Positions 1 through 9,382 of a DNA stretch of 64,000 nucleotides are shown here, in pieces. How positions within the stretch are numbered: the first letter of the stretch is position 1; each line of letters opens with the position of its first letter. Made by a program: the position numbers and the translations under genes. Source of the DNA: Longirhabdus pacifica (GTDB lineage Bacteria; Bacillota; Bacilli; Paenibacillales; DSM-105158); NCBI RefSeq assembly GCF_004115085.1, contig NZ_QXJP01000008.1, positions 1 through 64,000 on the forward strand, in the 5' to 3' direction. Under the pieces are notes generated by a model, which saw nothing but the letters and a program-made list of their open reading frames with translations, was not told where the DNA came from and ran no database searches.

Positions 1-2454
1 GGTTATGGTATTCCAATTTATCACGACTTCACTTTGATTTGCATCCCATGTTGCATTTGTAATCTGTGGTTTTAAAGGATTTTGTGTTGTCCCTTGTGGT
101 GTTGCAGTGGATTCGCTGGAAGCGCCACTCTCTCCCGCTGCATTTACAGCTGTTACAACGTAATAGTAGGTTGTTCCGTTGCTTACGCTTGTATCGGTGT
201 AGGATGCTGCCGTCGTTGTTGCTATTTCTACGTAGCTTCCTCCTTGTGTTTCTGAACGCTTCACTTTATATGATGTCGCATCGTTTACACTGTTCCAATT
301 TAGTTCTACTTCTCCGTCTCCAGCTACCGTTTGTAATCCTGTTGGGGCTTGTGGCTTCTGTTGCGGTGCTTGTGGTGTTGCAGTGGATTCGGTAGAAGTT
401 CCACTCTCTCCCGCTGCATTTACAGCTGTTACAACGTAATAGTAGGTTGTTCCGTTGCTAACGCTTGTATCCTTGTAGGATGCTGCCGATGTTGCTGTTA
501 TTTCTACGTAGCTTCCTCCTTGTGTTGTTGCACGCTTCACTTTGTATGATGTTGCATCGTTTACACTGTTCCAGTTTAGTTCTACTTCTCCGTCACCAGC
601 CATCGCTTGCAATCCTGTTGGCGCTTGTGGCTTCTGTTGCGGTGCTTGTGGTGTTGCAGTGGATTCGTTAGAAGCGCCACTCTCTCCCGCTGCATTTTCA
701 GCTGTTACGACGTAATAGTAGGTTGTTCCGTTGCTAACGCTTGTATCCTTGTAGGATGCTGCCGATGTTGCTGTTATTTCTACGTAGCTTCCTCCTTGTG
801 TTGTTGCACGCTTCACTTTGTATGATGTTGCATCGTTTACACTGTTCCAGTTTAGTTCTACTTCTCCGTCACCAGCCATCGCTTGCAATCCTGTTGGTGC
901 TTGTGGTTTCTGCTGCGCTGATTGTGGTGTTGCAACAACTTCGTTAGAATTTGCACTCTCTTCTACTGCGTTCACTGCTGTAACGACGTAGTAATAAGTA
1001 TCCCCAGCGGTTACAGCTATATCATCATAATAATCATACGTAGTTGTAGTTACTGTAGCATAACTTCCACCCTGCACATCGGATCTTTTTACGTTGTAAT
1101 ACGTTGCATTTGTTACCGTATTCCAATTTAATTTTACAGCCTCTATTTCACTTTGTGCATACAATACAGGGCTAACAAGTTGCTCTGAAGCTTGCATCAC
1201 ACGGGAACGTATTCCTTCCCCTTTTCCGTTATAAGCTGTGATCGTATAATAGTAGGTTGTGCCTGGATTTACACTTTGATCTTGGTATGTCAATTCCGTA
1301 AGTGTTTGTGCTACTAAAGTATACGGACCTTCCGGTTGCGTCGATCGCTTGATGGTGTAGCCTGTAGCACCTTGCACCGCATCCCAACTTAAATCCACTT
1401 GACCCGTTGTCATGGAAGCATTGACGTTCTGGGGCATGTCTGTAATTCCATTCAAATCCAAGGATTGTACTGTTTTTAAAAACTCTCTATTCGCGCTATA
1501 AGGATCATTTTTATAACCACCTACAATATAAAGAACACCGTCTTTTTCTGCCACACTGGAAGAAGTTCTAGGCTTTATATTGTGCGGCAATGTAATCCAA
1601 CCTAATTCAGGATATGTAGTATCGTAAACCTGCAAAGAAAGAACCGGTTTGCTATTGATATCAGTGTCCATTACAGCATATATTTTTTTTCCAACTACTA
1701 CTGCTTCAATATTTCCCCAGTTACCATTTAACATATCTTCTCCGATAACTGTCCAACCTTGGCTAGGATTTTGTGTATCAAACACTTCCATCGATTGTTT
1801 TGCATCTCCACCTATGACATAAATCTTTTTATCTACTACCGCTATTCCATGACTTGCTCTAACATAAGACATGGAATCAGCCATCTTCCATCCGTCTTGT
1901 TGATTGTTAGTATCCAACACTTCTACTGTTGCTGAACTACCGCCAGTCACATATATTTTATCATCTACTACGGCACTTTCTGCATGTATTCTACTTGTAT
2001 TAAGCTGCTCCGATATCATCGTCCATTTATCTTGAACGGAGTCATATACTTCTACACTCTGTCTTGAATCTGGATCACTACCACTTGTTTTATTTCCACC
2101 CATACTATATATTTTATCCCCTACGACTGCAGTGGTATGGTTATATCTAGTTGTCTCCATACTATCTACTTGTATCCATGCAGATGGTGTGTTGCTGACA
2201 TCCAATGCTTCTACTGTTCCACTAGCAAATGCAAACTTTCCATTAAAACCACCAACGGCGTACATATTATCGCCAACTATTTCTAAACTCAAACTTTTTC
2301 GTTCGTACTTTAGATCTTGTTCATTCTGTATAGTTTCAAATGCCGATCCTATAGGAGTCGGTGTGCTTGCCTCCACCTTTTGCATTGGAATAAAACCTAC
2401 TAACATCGCTAATGTTAATATGATTGCAAACACTTTTTTCGATCCGTTATTCAT
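1..2454 (-). CDS. Kelch-repeat and fibronectin type III exoprotein (3' end outside window)
   Basis: At least 818 residues are visible and the frame is still open at base 1, so the C-terminus is missing. The start ATG at 2454 follows an AGAGGTG ribosome-binding site. Residues 1-27 form a signal peptide. Residues about 55-315 hold Kelch-type beta-propeller blades, with recurrent VGDKIY-x-GG and similar motifs. From about residue 340 onward there are fibronectin type III modules, recognisable by the NWN and TYYYVVTA motifs: two divergent ones, then three nearly identical ones of exactly 92 codons (276 bp), then the start of a sixth. Modules are linked by short Gln/Pro-rich segments. Such proteins are secreted or wall-associated and bind ligands or polysaccharide; no catalytic domain is visible here. 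The ligand is unknown. Confidence 0.85.
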   Translation of the reverse strand, partial: MNNGSKKVFAIILTLAMLVGFIPMQKVEASTPTPIGSAFETIQNEQDLKYERKSLSLEIVGDNMYAVGGFNGKFAFASGTVEALDVSNTPSAWIQVDSMETTRYNHTTAVVGDKIYSMGGNKTSGSDPDSRQSVEVYDSVQDKWTMISEQLNTSRIHAESAVVDDKIYVTGGSSATVEVLDTNNQQDGWKMADSMSYVRASHGIAVVDKKIYVIGGDAKQSMEVFDTQNPSQGWTVIGEDMLNGNWGNIEAVVVGKKIYAVMDTDINSKPVLSLQVYDTTYPELGWITLPHNIKPRTSSSVAEKDGVLYIVGGYKNDPYSANREFLKTVQSLDLNGITDMPQNVNASMTTGQVDLSWDAVQGATGYTIKRSTQPEGPYTLVAQTLTELTYQDQSVNPGTTYYYTITAYNGKGEGIRSRVMQASEQLVSPVLYAQSEIEAVKLNWNTVTNATYYNVKRSDVQGGSYATVTTTTYDYYDDIAVTAGDTYYYVVTAVNAVEESANSNEVVATPQSAQQKPQAPTGLQAMAGDGEVELNWNSVNDATSYKVKRATTQGGSYVEITATSAASYKDTSVSNGTTYYYVVTAENAAGESGASNESTATPQAPQQKPQAPTGLQAMAGDGEVELNWNSVNDATSYKVKRATTQGGSYVEITATSAASYKDTSVSNGTTYYYVVTAVNAAGESGTSTESTATPQAPQQKPQAPTGLQTVAGDGEVELNWNSVNDATSYKVKRSETQGGSYVEIATTTAASYTDTSVSNGTTYYYVVTAVNAAGESGASSESTATPQGTTQNPLKPQITNATWDANQSEVVINWNTIT

Positions 2455-2852
2455 CTTCTCATGCACCTCTCAGTTATTTAAAAATAAATAAAAACGTTTA
2501 ATTTACAGCATGTCAGTAAAGCTACTTATCACAGTAATGTACTACTTTATTCTATAGTGTCTTCGCGTGTTTACATCGCTGGCAACGACGTACATCCCCT
2601 CTCTTCCACTTCACTACTTCTTAAATTTTCCTTTCATTTAATCAACTGTTTGTATTTTACTAGAGCTTTATTTTGTTCGCAATATTTAATTTTGCATTTT
2701 ATTGTCACGTTTTTAGCTCCAATAGATAGTACAATACGGTTTTTATATTTCTATTTTTTACCAGAATGTTGCTTCCCTTGATATGACTGACTTCTAAGGT
2801 TATTAAACATAATTTTCAAATTTATTAAACCCAACTTTAAACTTTTCAAAAT
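2455..2852. other. intergenic region without a recognisable gene
   Basis: This AT-rich stretch separates the terminator of the ABC exporter genes from the Kelch/Fn3 gene, and both flanking genes are on the minus strand. It should hold the promoter of the Kelch/Fn3 gene, but I cannot assign one with confidence. No open frame here has a credible ribosome-binding site. Confidence 0.5.
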
Positions 2853-2900
2853 AAAAAAGTGACAAAATGATGAACGGCATGATTTCATCGCTTCTGCCAC
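2853..2900 (-). terminator. rho-independent terminator of the ABC exporter operon
   Basis: On the minus strand a stem of about 16 pairs (GTGGCAGAAGCGATGAA against TTCATCATTTTGTCAC, with G-U pairs and one bulge) is followed directly by TTTTTT. It lies about 100 bp beyond the last permease gene. Confidence 0.8.
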
Positions 2901-2999
2901 TTTCCCAACTACAATTTTATGTCTTACTGCTGTTATCTGTTACGATGACACAAAAGGATCACAAACTAAACTTTTTCAAACAGCATGAAAAAGTTGAAA

Positions 3000-3785
3000 T
3001 TACGATCCTGCCCCGCGATATTTCCTTACACCAAAGTTCCAAATCAATATCCCCATTGTCAGAAATGCCAATCCGACAACTGGAGTTAAAAAGGAGAACA
3101 GTGTCGTTACTTCTTTATCTAAGAAGAATGCAGACGGATAAATGCCCACAAACGCAAATGGCAATATCCATGTTAAAACGAAACGAATGACTTTATTGTA
3201 AATGTTCACAGGATACCTGCCGTAGTTTTGAATATTCCACATCAGAGCGTGAATACCCGTTGGTGCATCAGAAAAAAACGAAAGTGCCGTGATCGAAATA
3301 TAAATACCACCGTACACCATCACCGATCCCGCTACAAAGAGCAGTAATACAAACGGATCATACCACTGTAATGTCACATCGAGTTGCAGCCATGCATAAC
3401 CCATAATGAGCATTCCCGTTAAAGAACCAAACAACGAAGAAGGGTTCATATTTTCCAACATTAATTGAACGAGATTATATGCTGGACGTGTTAATATGCG
3501 ATCCATTTCACCTTTCACGATATAGCGCTCTGTAAAGTCCCATAAATTAAAAAATGTCATAAACACACCATATGGCAGCATGAAGTAACCGTAAATAAAA
3601 ATAATTTCTTCTCTACTCCACCCGCCAAGGAAAGACGTATGCTGAAACACGACGATTATAAACAATAAATTCATCAGCTGAAACGCTAAGTTGGTCAGCA
3701 CTTCAATGATAAAATCTGCTCGATACGTCATGCGAGTTTTCATGTATGTTTTCGTGTAATCCCAAAAAATAGTTGCATAATACAC
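3000..3785 (-). CDS. ABC-2 type exporter permease (DUF990-like), second subunit
   Basis: This 261-residue integral membrane protein has about six hydrophobic segments. It starts with a short amphipathic stretch (MYYATIFWDYTKTYMKTRMTYRADF) that is typical of the paired permeases encoded with COG4586-type ATPases. The family (PF06182, ABC2_membrane_6) forms exporters of unknown substrate. It starts six bases after the first permease gene and is the last gene of the three-gene operon, followed by a terminator. The assignment as ABC-2 permease is firm; the substrate (drug, lipid or polymer precursor) cannot be told from sequence. Confidence 0.85.
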   Translation of the reverse strand: MYYATIFWDYTKTYMKTRMTYRADFIIEVLTNLAFQLMNLLFIIVVFQHTSFLGGWSREEIIFIYGYFMLPYGVFMTFFNLWDFTERYIVKGEMDRILTRPAYNLVQLMLENMNPSSLFGSLTGMLIMGYAWLQLDVTLQWYDPFVLLLFVAGSVMVYGGIYISITALSFFSDAPTGIHALMWNIQNYGRYPVNIYNKVIRFVLTWILPFAFVGIYPSAFFLDKEVTTLFSFLTPVVGLAFLTMGILIWNFGVRKYRGAGS

Positions 3786-3791
3786 GGTATG

Positions 3792-4586
3792 CTAACCCCC
3801 TTGCACGAATAAACGCTGTCTAGATTTACGCCATATGAACACGATAGGTAAAATGAGTACGATAAACCACACCACTTGCGTCAGTAGTGCATCGTACACT
3901 TGCTGTCCCGTTACTCTACCTGTAAACACCGATGCAGGTAAGAAGGTAATCGCTTGAAAAGGCAGCCAGCGCAAGATTGATTCTGCCCACAAGGGAAAGA
4001 AACTGAGCGGAATAATAAGTCCTGAAAATAAATCCACAGCCACTCGCTTCATGCGCATCAGCCCTTCGTTATTTTCCACAAAGAAAGCAAACAAACCGAC
4101 CATAATATTAATTTGCGAATTAATTAAGAAACTAAAAAATATCATCACCATGAAGATAGCCCATGTCATGACGTCCGTTGGTAATTGAATAGGGAATAAA
4201 AAGGTAATAATTATCATTCCTGGCGCAGAGAACAGCAACAGACGAAACAGCCCTTCTCCTAAGCCTTGCATCATCTTCACGATTAAATATTGATATGGAC
4301 GGATCATTTGCACAGCTACGCTACCGTCCTTGATCTCATTCGCAATTTCACGATCTAAATTGTTAAAATAAAATGCTCTCGCCATCCACGATATCGCGAT
4401 ATAAGTCGTCATCTGCAATACGGTAAAGCCAGCGAGTGTGTCATTCCCTCCATATATCGCTTTCCATAAAAAATAATACGCACCAATGTTTAACGTATAA
4501 ATAATAATGCCACTAAAATAATTGACGCGATACGCAAGCATCATCAAAAAGCGAATACGGATCATATCCACATAAGCACTAAGCAT
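3792..4586 (-). CDS. ABC-2 type exporter permease (DUF990-like), first subunit
   Basis: The protein is 264 residues from the ATG at 4586, preceded by AGGAGAG. A longer frame to 4661 exists, but it would run deep into the ATPase gene and lacks a ribosome-binding site. It has six hydrophobic segments and begins MLSAYVDMIRIRFLMMLAYR, the usual cytoplasmic lead-in of this permease family. It overlaps the upstream ATPase gene by eight bases, which implies translational coupling. It is a distant paralogue of the following permease, so the exporter is probably a heterodimer of permeases with an ATPase dimer. Confidence 0.85.
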   Translation of the reverse strand: MLSAYVDMIRIRFLMMLAYRVNYFSGIIIYTLNIGAYYFLWKAIYGGNDTLAGFTVLQMTTYIAISWMARAFYFNNLDREIANEIKDGSVAVQMIRPYQYLIVKMMQGLGEGLFRLLLFSAPGMIIITFLFPIQLPTDVMTWAIFMVMIFFSFLINSQINIMVGLFAFFVENNEGLMRMKRVAVDLFSGLIIPLSFFPLWAESILRWLPFQAITFLPASVFTGRVTGQQVYDALLTQVVWFIVLILPIVFIWRKSRQRLFVQGG

Positions 4587-5607
4587 GATGGTTCTCTCCT
4601 GCCGTCTCCGCAGAACCTGATTTATAGATCTCCCGCACAATATCGTCTGTATTCGTCTCAATAATTTTCATGTCGTTAATATTTAACTCACTCACCACGC
4701 TGCGCATCACTTCTGAAACGTTTTCCTGCTCAAATGGAACCCACACTTTCGCTTCGTAAGGATGATCTTGCTGCCATTTTACTTCCATGCCTTGCGTCAA
4801 CTGTTGCAATGTTTGCATGTTGACCGCTTCAGCAAAGTGAAACACAATTTCCTTCCCTTTGCCCCATCGCTGTTTTAATTGCTCTAGGTCACCATCATAA
4901 ATGATTTTCCCTTCATCCAGCATGACGACACGCGAACATAACGCCTCAATGTCTTGTAAATCATGCGTCGTTAACAAGATCGTCGTTTCGTATTTTTTAT
5001 TCATCTCTTTCAAAAATTGTCTAATTTCTGTTTTCACCACAATATCTAATCCGATCGTAGGTTCATCTAAAAATACGATAGATGGGTTGTGCAGTAACGA
5101 TGCTGCCAGCTCACAACGCATCCGTTGCCCTAAACTTAATTTACGCACCGGTCGATGCAATACTTCTTGTAAATGTAGTCGTTCTACTAGTTCATCCATT
5201 CTCTTTTTAAAATCTTGCTCAGGTACTCGGTATACTTTTCGCAGCAATTGGAACGATTCAATCACAGCAATATCCCACCACAATTGACTCCGTTGGCCAA
5301 ACACGACACCGATTTCCTTTACATATTTCTCCCGCTCTTGAAAAGGAACGTAACCGTTTACGACCACCTTACCTGATGTAGGTACTAAAATGCCGGTCAG
5401 CATCTTAATCGTTGTCGATTTGCCGGCACCATTCTCCCCTATATAGCCGCAAATTTCCCCTTTTGGTATTTGGAAATTAATGTTTTCTACAGCAGTGACA
5501 TGATTGTAACGACGTTTAAATAAGTCGCGAAAAGCGCCCTTCAACCCTTCTCTATTTTGTTGTACGCGAAATTCTTTGCGTAAATTTTCTACTTCGATTG
5601 CCAGCAC
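4579..5607 (-). CDS. ABC transporter ATP-binding protein (COG4586 type)
   Basis: The protein is 342 residues when read from the GTG at 5607, which follows GGGGAGGAC at ideal spacing; an ATG 36 bases further upstream lacks such a site. It has a Walker A motif (GENGAGKST), a Q-loop with VVFGQRSQLWWD, a signature LSLGQRMR, and a Walker B/D-loop FLDEPTIGLD with the H-loop TTHD. A C-terminal domain of about 90 residues follows. The Q-R-S-Q-L-W-W-D segment is typical of the COG4586 subgroup, which pairs with two DUF990 permeases, as it does here. The operon is an exporter of unknown substrate. Confidence 0.9.
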   Translation of the reverse strand: MLAIEVENLRKEFRVQQNREGLKGAFRDLFKRRYNHVTAVENINFQIPKGEICGYIGENGAGKSTTIKMLTGILVPTSGKVVVNGYVPFQEREKYVKEIGVVFGQRSQLWWDIAVIESFQLLRKVYRVPEQDFKKRMDELVERLHLQEVLHRPVRKLSLGQRMRCELAASLLHNPSIVFLDEPTIGLDIVVKTEIRQFLKEMNKKYETTILLTTHDLQDIEALCSRVVMLDEGKIIYDGDLEQLKQRWGKGKEIVFHFAEAVNMQTLQQLTQGMEVKWQQDHPYEAKVWVPFEQENVSEVMRSVVSELNINDMKIIETNTDDIVREIYKSGSAETAGENHHA

Positions 5608-5799
5608 TTTTTGTCCTCCCCTTACAAATTTATTTGAAATCATGATCTAGTTTCTATACAATATGGTAAGGTTGCACGCATAAAAATATTTTTTTATCCT
5701 ATCCGATTATAACGGATTACGGTTTTTTTGACTATGTAGGAACGTGCACCATGTCAGCAACTTAGAGAAACATACTGTTAGAGAGGACATGCTAATGAC

Positions 5800-6825
5800 A
5801 TGAAAATAAACAAAAAGAAGTTTTTCAAACGAATGGTATCGTTAGTTTTTATTGTAGTTTTTGGCTTTGTCGCCTATTATGCGTATTCATTTTATGATTT
5901 TTATCAGACGATAACTGCGATTGAGGAAGATGTTACTGGAAATGAACAAAACAATGATAAGGAAGAGACATATATACCTCCAGAATGGGAGGGAAAGGAA
6001 AGAGTAAACATTTTATTATTGGGCGGCGACAATCGGAATGAGACGCAAGCTGCACGAACAGATACGATGATCGTTGCTTCCATTGATCCTGTAACGAATG
6101 AAATTATTTTAATGTCCGTATTACGAGATGCTTATATTCCTATTCCTGGCTACGGCTCTAACCGAGCGAATGCAGCCTATACCCTTGGTGGTGCGGAATT
6201 ATCGATGAAAGCCATTAGCGAATGGCTAGACATCCCTATTCAATATTACGCCTCTGTCGACTTCGAGACTTTCGTCGGCTTAGTCGATGCGTTAGGTGGC
6301 ATAGAATACGAAATAGAAAAAAACATGATGTATGATGTCAATTACGATGGAAAGTATAATCATCCAGAAGACATTTATTTAACGGCCGGTGTGCAAGAAT
6401 TAGACGGTCAAAAAGCGCTGCAATACGTTCGATATCGCGGCGATATTGGAAGTGATTATACGAGAACAGAAAGACAGAGAAAGCTATTATCTGCGATTAT
6501 GAAAGAAATGCAATCTGTGTCTAGCATTTTTAAAATACCTGACATCTTAAATGGTACAAAAGACTACATTCGTACGAATTTATCTGCAACAGACATGCTA
6601 AAATTAGGTTCCCTTGCACTTGAATTAAATACGAGCGAAATAAAATCTGTGCAGTTACCACCGCTAGAGTTATTGAACGAAACGACGATCGGGGGCGCGA
6701 GTGTCATTACGGTTTCTCCAACTGCCATCAAAGATTTTGTACAAGAACAGTTTGAACCTCCTGTTCCAGAACAAACGGAAGATGACATGCAAAATGACGA
6801 GCAAGAAGGTAATACCACAGAGTAA
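5800..6825 (+). CDS. LytR-CpsA-Psr (LCP) family wall polymer ligase
   Basis: The protein is 341 residues with one N-terminal membrane anchor (residues 13-31) and an extracytoplasmic LCP domain. Motifs seen are NILLLGGDNR, RTDTMIVASIDP, SVLRDAYIPIPG with the conserved Arg, and QYVRYRGDIGSDYTRTERQRK. LCP enzymes transfer polyprenyl-linked anionic polymers such as teichoic acid to peptidoglycan. The C-terminal 30 residues are acidic and rich in Gln/Glu. GAGAGGAC upstream is the ribosome-binding site, although its spacing to the ATG is long. It is monocistronic, since the next gene has its own leader. Confidence 0.92.
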   Translation: MKINKKKFFKRMVSLVFIVVFGFVAYYAYSFYDFYQTITAIEEDVTGNEQNNDKEETYIPPEWEGKERVNILLLGGDNRNETQAARTDTMIVASIDPVTNEIILMSVLRDAYIPIPGYGSNRANAAYTLGGAELSMKAISEWLDIPIQYYASVDFETFVGLVDALGGIEYEIEKNMMYDVNYDGKYNHPEDIYLTAGVQELDGQKALQYVRYRGDIGSDYTRTERQRKLLSAIMKEMQSVSSIFKIPDILNGTKDYIRTNLSATDMLKLGSLALELNTSEIKSVQLPPLELLNETTIGGASVITVSPTAIKDFVQEQFEPPVPEQTEDDMQNDEQEGNTTE

Positions 6826-6923
6826 CCATCACTTGCATAGTGAAGGTACGTTACATTTTTATATATAATCAATACCCATTCAACCATGATCATCATATTA
6901 ATAACAAGATAGGTGTGTGACAC

Positions 6924-8240
6924 ATGCAACGGAAAAGATCAGAACAATTACATGAACAAGCTTTAGAACATATCGTAGGAGGGGTAAACAGTCCTTCTCG
7001 CTCTTTTCGCGCAGTAGGCGGCGGTGCTCCGGTATACATGAAGCGAGCGGAAGGTGCGTACTTCTATGACGAAGATGATAACCGCTATATTGATTACTTA
7101 GCAGCTTATGGACCGATTATTACTGGACATGCTCATCCGCATGTTACAGCAGCCATTTGCAAAGCTGCCGAAAACGGTACATTGTATGGTACGCCAACCG
7201 TACTAGAAAATAAATTTGCTGCCATGTTAAAAGAAGCGATACCATCGATGGATAAAGTCCGCTTTGTTAATTCTGGTACGGAAGCCGTGATGACAACGAT
7301 TCGTGTCGCTCGTGCTTATACAGGTAGAAGCAAAGTCATTAAGTTTGCTGGATGTTACCACGGCCATTCTGACTTAGTGCTTGTCGCAGCAGGATCAGGA
7401 CCATCTACGTTAGGTATTCCAGATAGCGCAGGCATTCCGCCTACCATTGCACAGGAAATCATCACGGTACCGTTCAATGACATCGATGCATTGCGTTCTG
7501 CATTAGAACGATGGGGTGACGAAATTGCAGCCGTGATGATCGAGCCGATTGTCGGTAATTTCGGCATGGTTGTGCCAGAGCCAGGATTTTTAGAGCAGTT
7601 ATGTGAAGTGACGAGGCAGCATGGAGCACTTGTCATCTATGATGAAGTCATCAGTGCATTTCGCTTTCACTATGGATCTGCGCAGACTTTCTCCTATTTC
7701 CCTGACCATAAAGCGATAGAACCTGATCTTACGGCGCTAGGTAAAATCATCGGTGGTGGACTTCCCATTGGTGCTTATGGAGGTAAAAAAGAAATTATGG
7801 AGCAAGTCGCACCGCTGGGTCCTGCGTATCAAGCAGGGACGATGGCTGGTAACCCCGCTTCCATCTCTGCGGGCATTGCTTGTTTGGAAGTATTGCAGCA
7901 GGAAGGAACGTATGAAAAGTTAGGAAAATTAGGTGCGATGCTGGAACAAGGCATTGTAGAAGCTTCTCATAAATATGGCATTCCGATGACTGTCAATCGA
8001 ATTGTTGGCGCATTGTCTACACACTTCTGCGACCACCCTGTTACGAATTATGAGGAAGCACAAGATACAGATGGGGAGCAATTTGCAGCATTTTTCCGAT
8101 ACATGCTGCAGCAGGGCATTAACTTAGCACCATCCAAGTATGAAGCGTGGTTTATTACCACCGCCCATACGGAAGCAGATATTGAAAAAACGATTACGAC
8201 AGTAGATTTTGCGCTAAGGCAAATGCTATCTTCTACGTAA
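6924..8240 (+). CDS. gsaB: glutamate-1-semialdehyde 2,1-aminomutase, second paralogue type
   Basis: This 438-residue PLP enzyme converts glutamate-1-semialdehyde to 5-aminolevulinate in the C5 haem pathway. The N-terminus ([20 protein letters not shown]) and [19 protein letters not shown] are close to B. subtilis GsaB. Further motifs are the phosphate-binding CYHGHSD, the Asp of [10 protein letters not shown], and the Schiff-base Lys in [17 protein letters not shown]. It stands outside any hem operon, which fits GsaB, the paralogue separate from the hemAXCDBL cluster. AGGTGTG precedes the ATG, and a strong terminator follows the gene. Confidence 0.93.
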   Translation: MQRKRSEQLHEQALEHIVGGVNSPSRSFRAVGGGAPVYMKRAEGAYFYDEDDNRYIDYLAAYGPIITGHAHPHVTAAICKAAENGTLYGTPTVLENKFAAMLKEAIPSMDKVRFVNSGTEAVMTTIRVARAYTGRSKVIKFAGCYHGHSDLVLVAAGSGPSTLGIPDSAGIPPTIAQEIITVPFNDIDALRSALERWGDEIAAVMIEPIVGNFGMVVPEPGFLEQLCEVTRQHGALVIYDEVISAFRFHYGSAQTFSYFPDHKAIEPDLTALGKIIGGGLPIGAYGGKKEIMEQVAPLGPAYQAGTMAGNPASISAGIACLEVLQQEGTYEKLGKLGAMLEQGIVEASHKYGIPMTVNRIVGALSTHFCDHPVTNYEEAQDTDGEQFAAFFRYMLQQGINLAPSKYEAWFITTAHTEADIEKTITTVDFALRQMLSST

Positions 8241-8249
8241 ACAAAATAG

Positions 8250-8292
8250 GAGTGGAGCTCATGCAATCACATAAGCTCCACTCTTTTCTCTT
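8250..8292 (+). terminator. terminator of gsaB
   Basis: A perfect ten-pair stem (GAGTGGAGCT with AGCTCCACTC) is followed by TTTTCTCTT on the plus strand. It also separates gsaB from the convergent metalloprotease gene. Confidence 0.9.
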
Positions 8293-8315
8293 ACTTATTT
8301 TTTAATCACTATACA

Positions 8316-9260
8316 TTATTTTCTTGCATTTTTTATTTCTTCTAACTGCTGAAGAAATGTTAACTTGTGCATCTTATTATTTGTTTTTACATTTACGTAC
8401 TCGTGTCCACATTGTTTGATATGCACACCTTCATCTTCATTTATTAAATAGTAATGCCCATTTAACCATCTAAGGTGTAACAATACCCTCTGTCCAATGG
8501 TGAACGGCGTGCTGCCCTCTACTTTATGTTCTTTTCCTCCATACTTTCCGCCCATTTGATGAACCGTTAGCATACCACATGGAATAGAACCATCATATAC
8601 AACCTTCACGTTAATATCAAAATCTGTGTAAATAAGCGAAGTGTCTTTATCGTCTCCAAAAGTATGCTCACTACCATCTCCTGCAGACTCTACGATCCCT
8701 TCTACGATCACATCTGCATCACATATATACCCTTCATAGTTTGTCGTATAATGTGGTGTAATAACAGAATATTCTGTATCCACATCCAACGGAGCAGCCT
8801 GAAGTCCAGAAGAATACTTGCCATTTATTGCTTCAATATCTGGTTGCTGTGGCGTGGTTACCCTAACTTTATCTGCTGAAAATGTATTAGGGTACATAAT
8901 GGTTTTATCTGGACCCTCGTCACTATGTTTTAACCCTAAGGCATGTCCAAATTCATGCGTAGCAATACCTTTTATGATTTCTTCCGTATATTTTTCTTGA
9001 CTTGTATAAAAAGTGTTTAACTTTACCGTACATCCCGTAATCTCGCTACCTGAACTTGATCTTTGAGAAATACCATCCCATCCTGTTTCTCCTGCATTGA
9101 CTTCTTTTGCTATGAAAACATCACTATCTCCTGAAGTCATCGTTACATTCGTTGCATTATTCCATCTTGATGCGGCTGCATTATAATATGTTGTGCCACT
9201 ATCAATTTTAAACGTGATATCTTTAGAAGGCCAACTATAGGGCCATACTGGTGTAGGCAT
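8316..9260 (-). CDS. matrixin-like zinc metalloprotease without signal peptide
   Basis: The protein is about 314 residues from the ATG at 9260, which sits seven bases after GGGGG; an ATG two codons earlier is too close to that site. It has a metzincin zinc motif HEFGHALGLKH (residues about 100-110) and a Met-turn TIMYP shortly after. The catalytic domain begins at the very N-terminus (WPYSWPSKDITFKID). A second, beta-rich domain of about 120 residues follows (DVIVEGIVESAG to GHYYLINEDEGVHI). Bacterial matrixins are normally exported, but there is no signal peptide or propeptide, and an in-frame TAA lies just upstream of the start, so none has been overlooked. It sits in a block with a holin-like gene and a sigma-like pair. 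Confidence 0.85.
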   Translation of the reverse strand: MPTPVWPYSWPSKDITFKIDSGTTYYNAAASRWNNATNVTMTSGDSDVFIAKEVNAGETGWDGISQRSSSGSEITGCTVKLNTFYTSQEKYTEEIIKGIATHEFGHALGLKHSDEGPDKTIMYPNTFSADKVRVTTPQQPDIEAINGKYSSGLQAAPLDVDTEYSVITPHYTTNYEGYICDADVIVEGIVESAGDGSEHTFGDDKDTSLIYTDFDINVKVVYDGSIPCGMLTVHQMGGKYGGKEHKVEGSTPFTIGQRVLLHLRWLNGHYYLINEDEGVHIKQCGHEYVNVKTNNKMHKLTFLQQLEEIKNARK

Positions 9261-9329
9261 AACCATTCCCCCATCTCTAGTTTAACTTGATTTTAAATTT
9301 ATACTGATCCCTAGTTACGATTAATGATG

Positions 9330-9355
9330 CATACAGTACTACCTTTTATTTCTAT
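9330..9355 (-). promoter_or_regulatory. candidate promoter of the metalloprotease gene
   Basis: On the minus strand, TTTTAA, 16 bases, then TACTGT, within a 26-base segment that matches the segment upstream of the holin-like gene (11669-11694) at about 20 of 26 positions. It lies about 70 bp before the start codon. The -35-like part overlaps the T-run of the preceding terminator, which weakens the case. Confidence 0.4.
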
Positions 9356-9377
9356 TAAAATCGTTTGAAGAAACGAT
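9352..9377 (-). terminator. terminator of the 9383-10006 gene
   Basis: A seven-pair stem ATCGTTT/AAACGAT with a CTTC loop is followed by TTTAAT on the minus strand, six bases after the stop codon. Confidence 0.7.
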
Positions 9378-9382
9378 AAACA

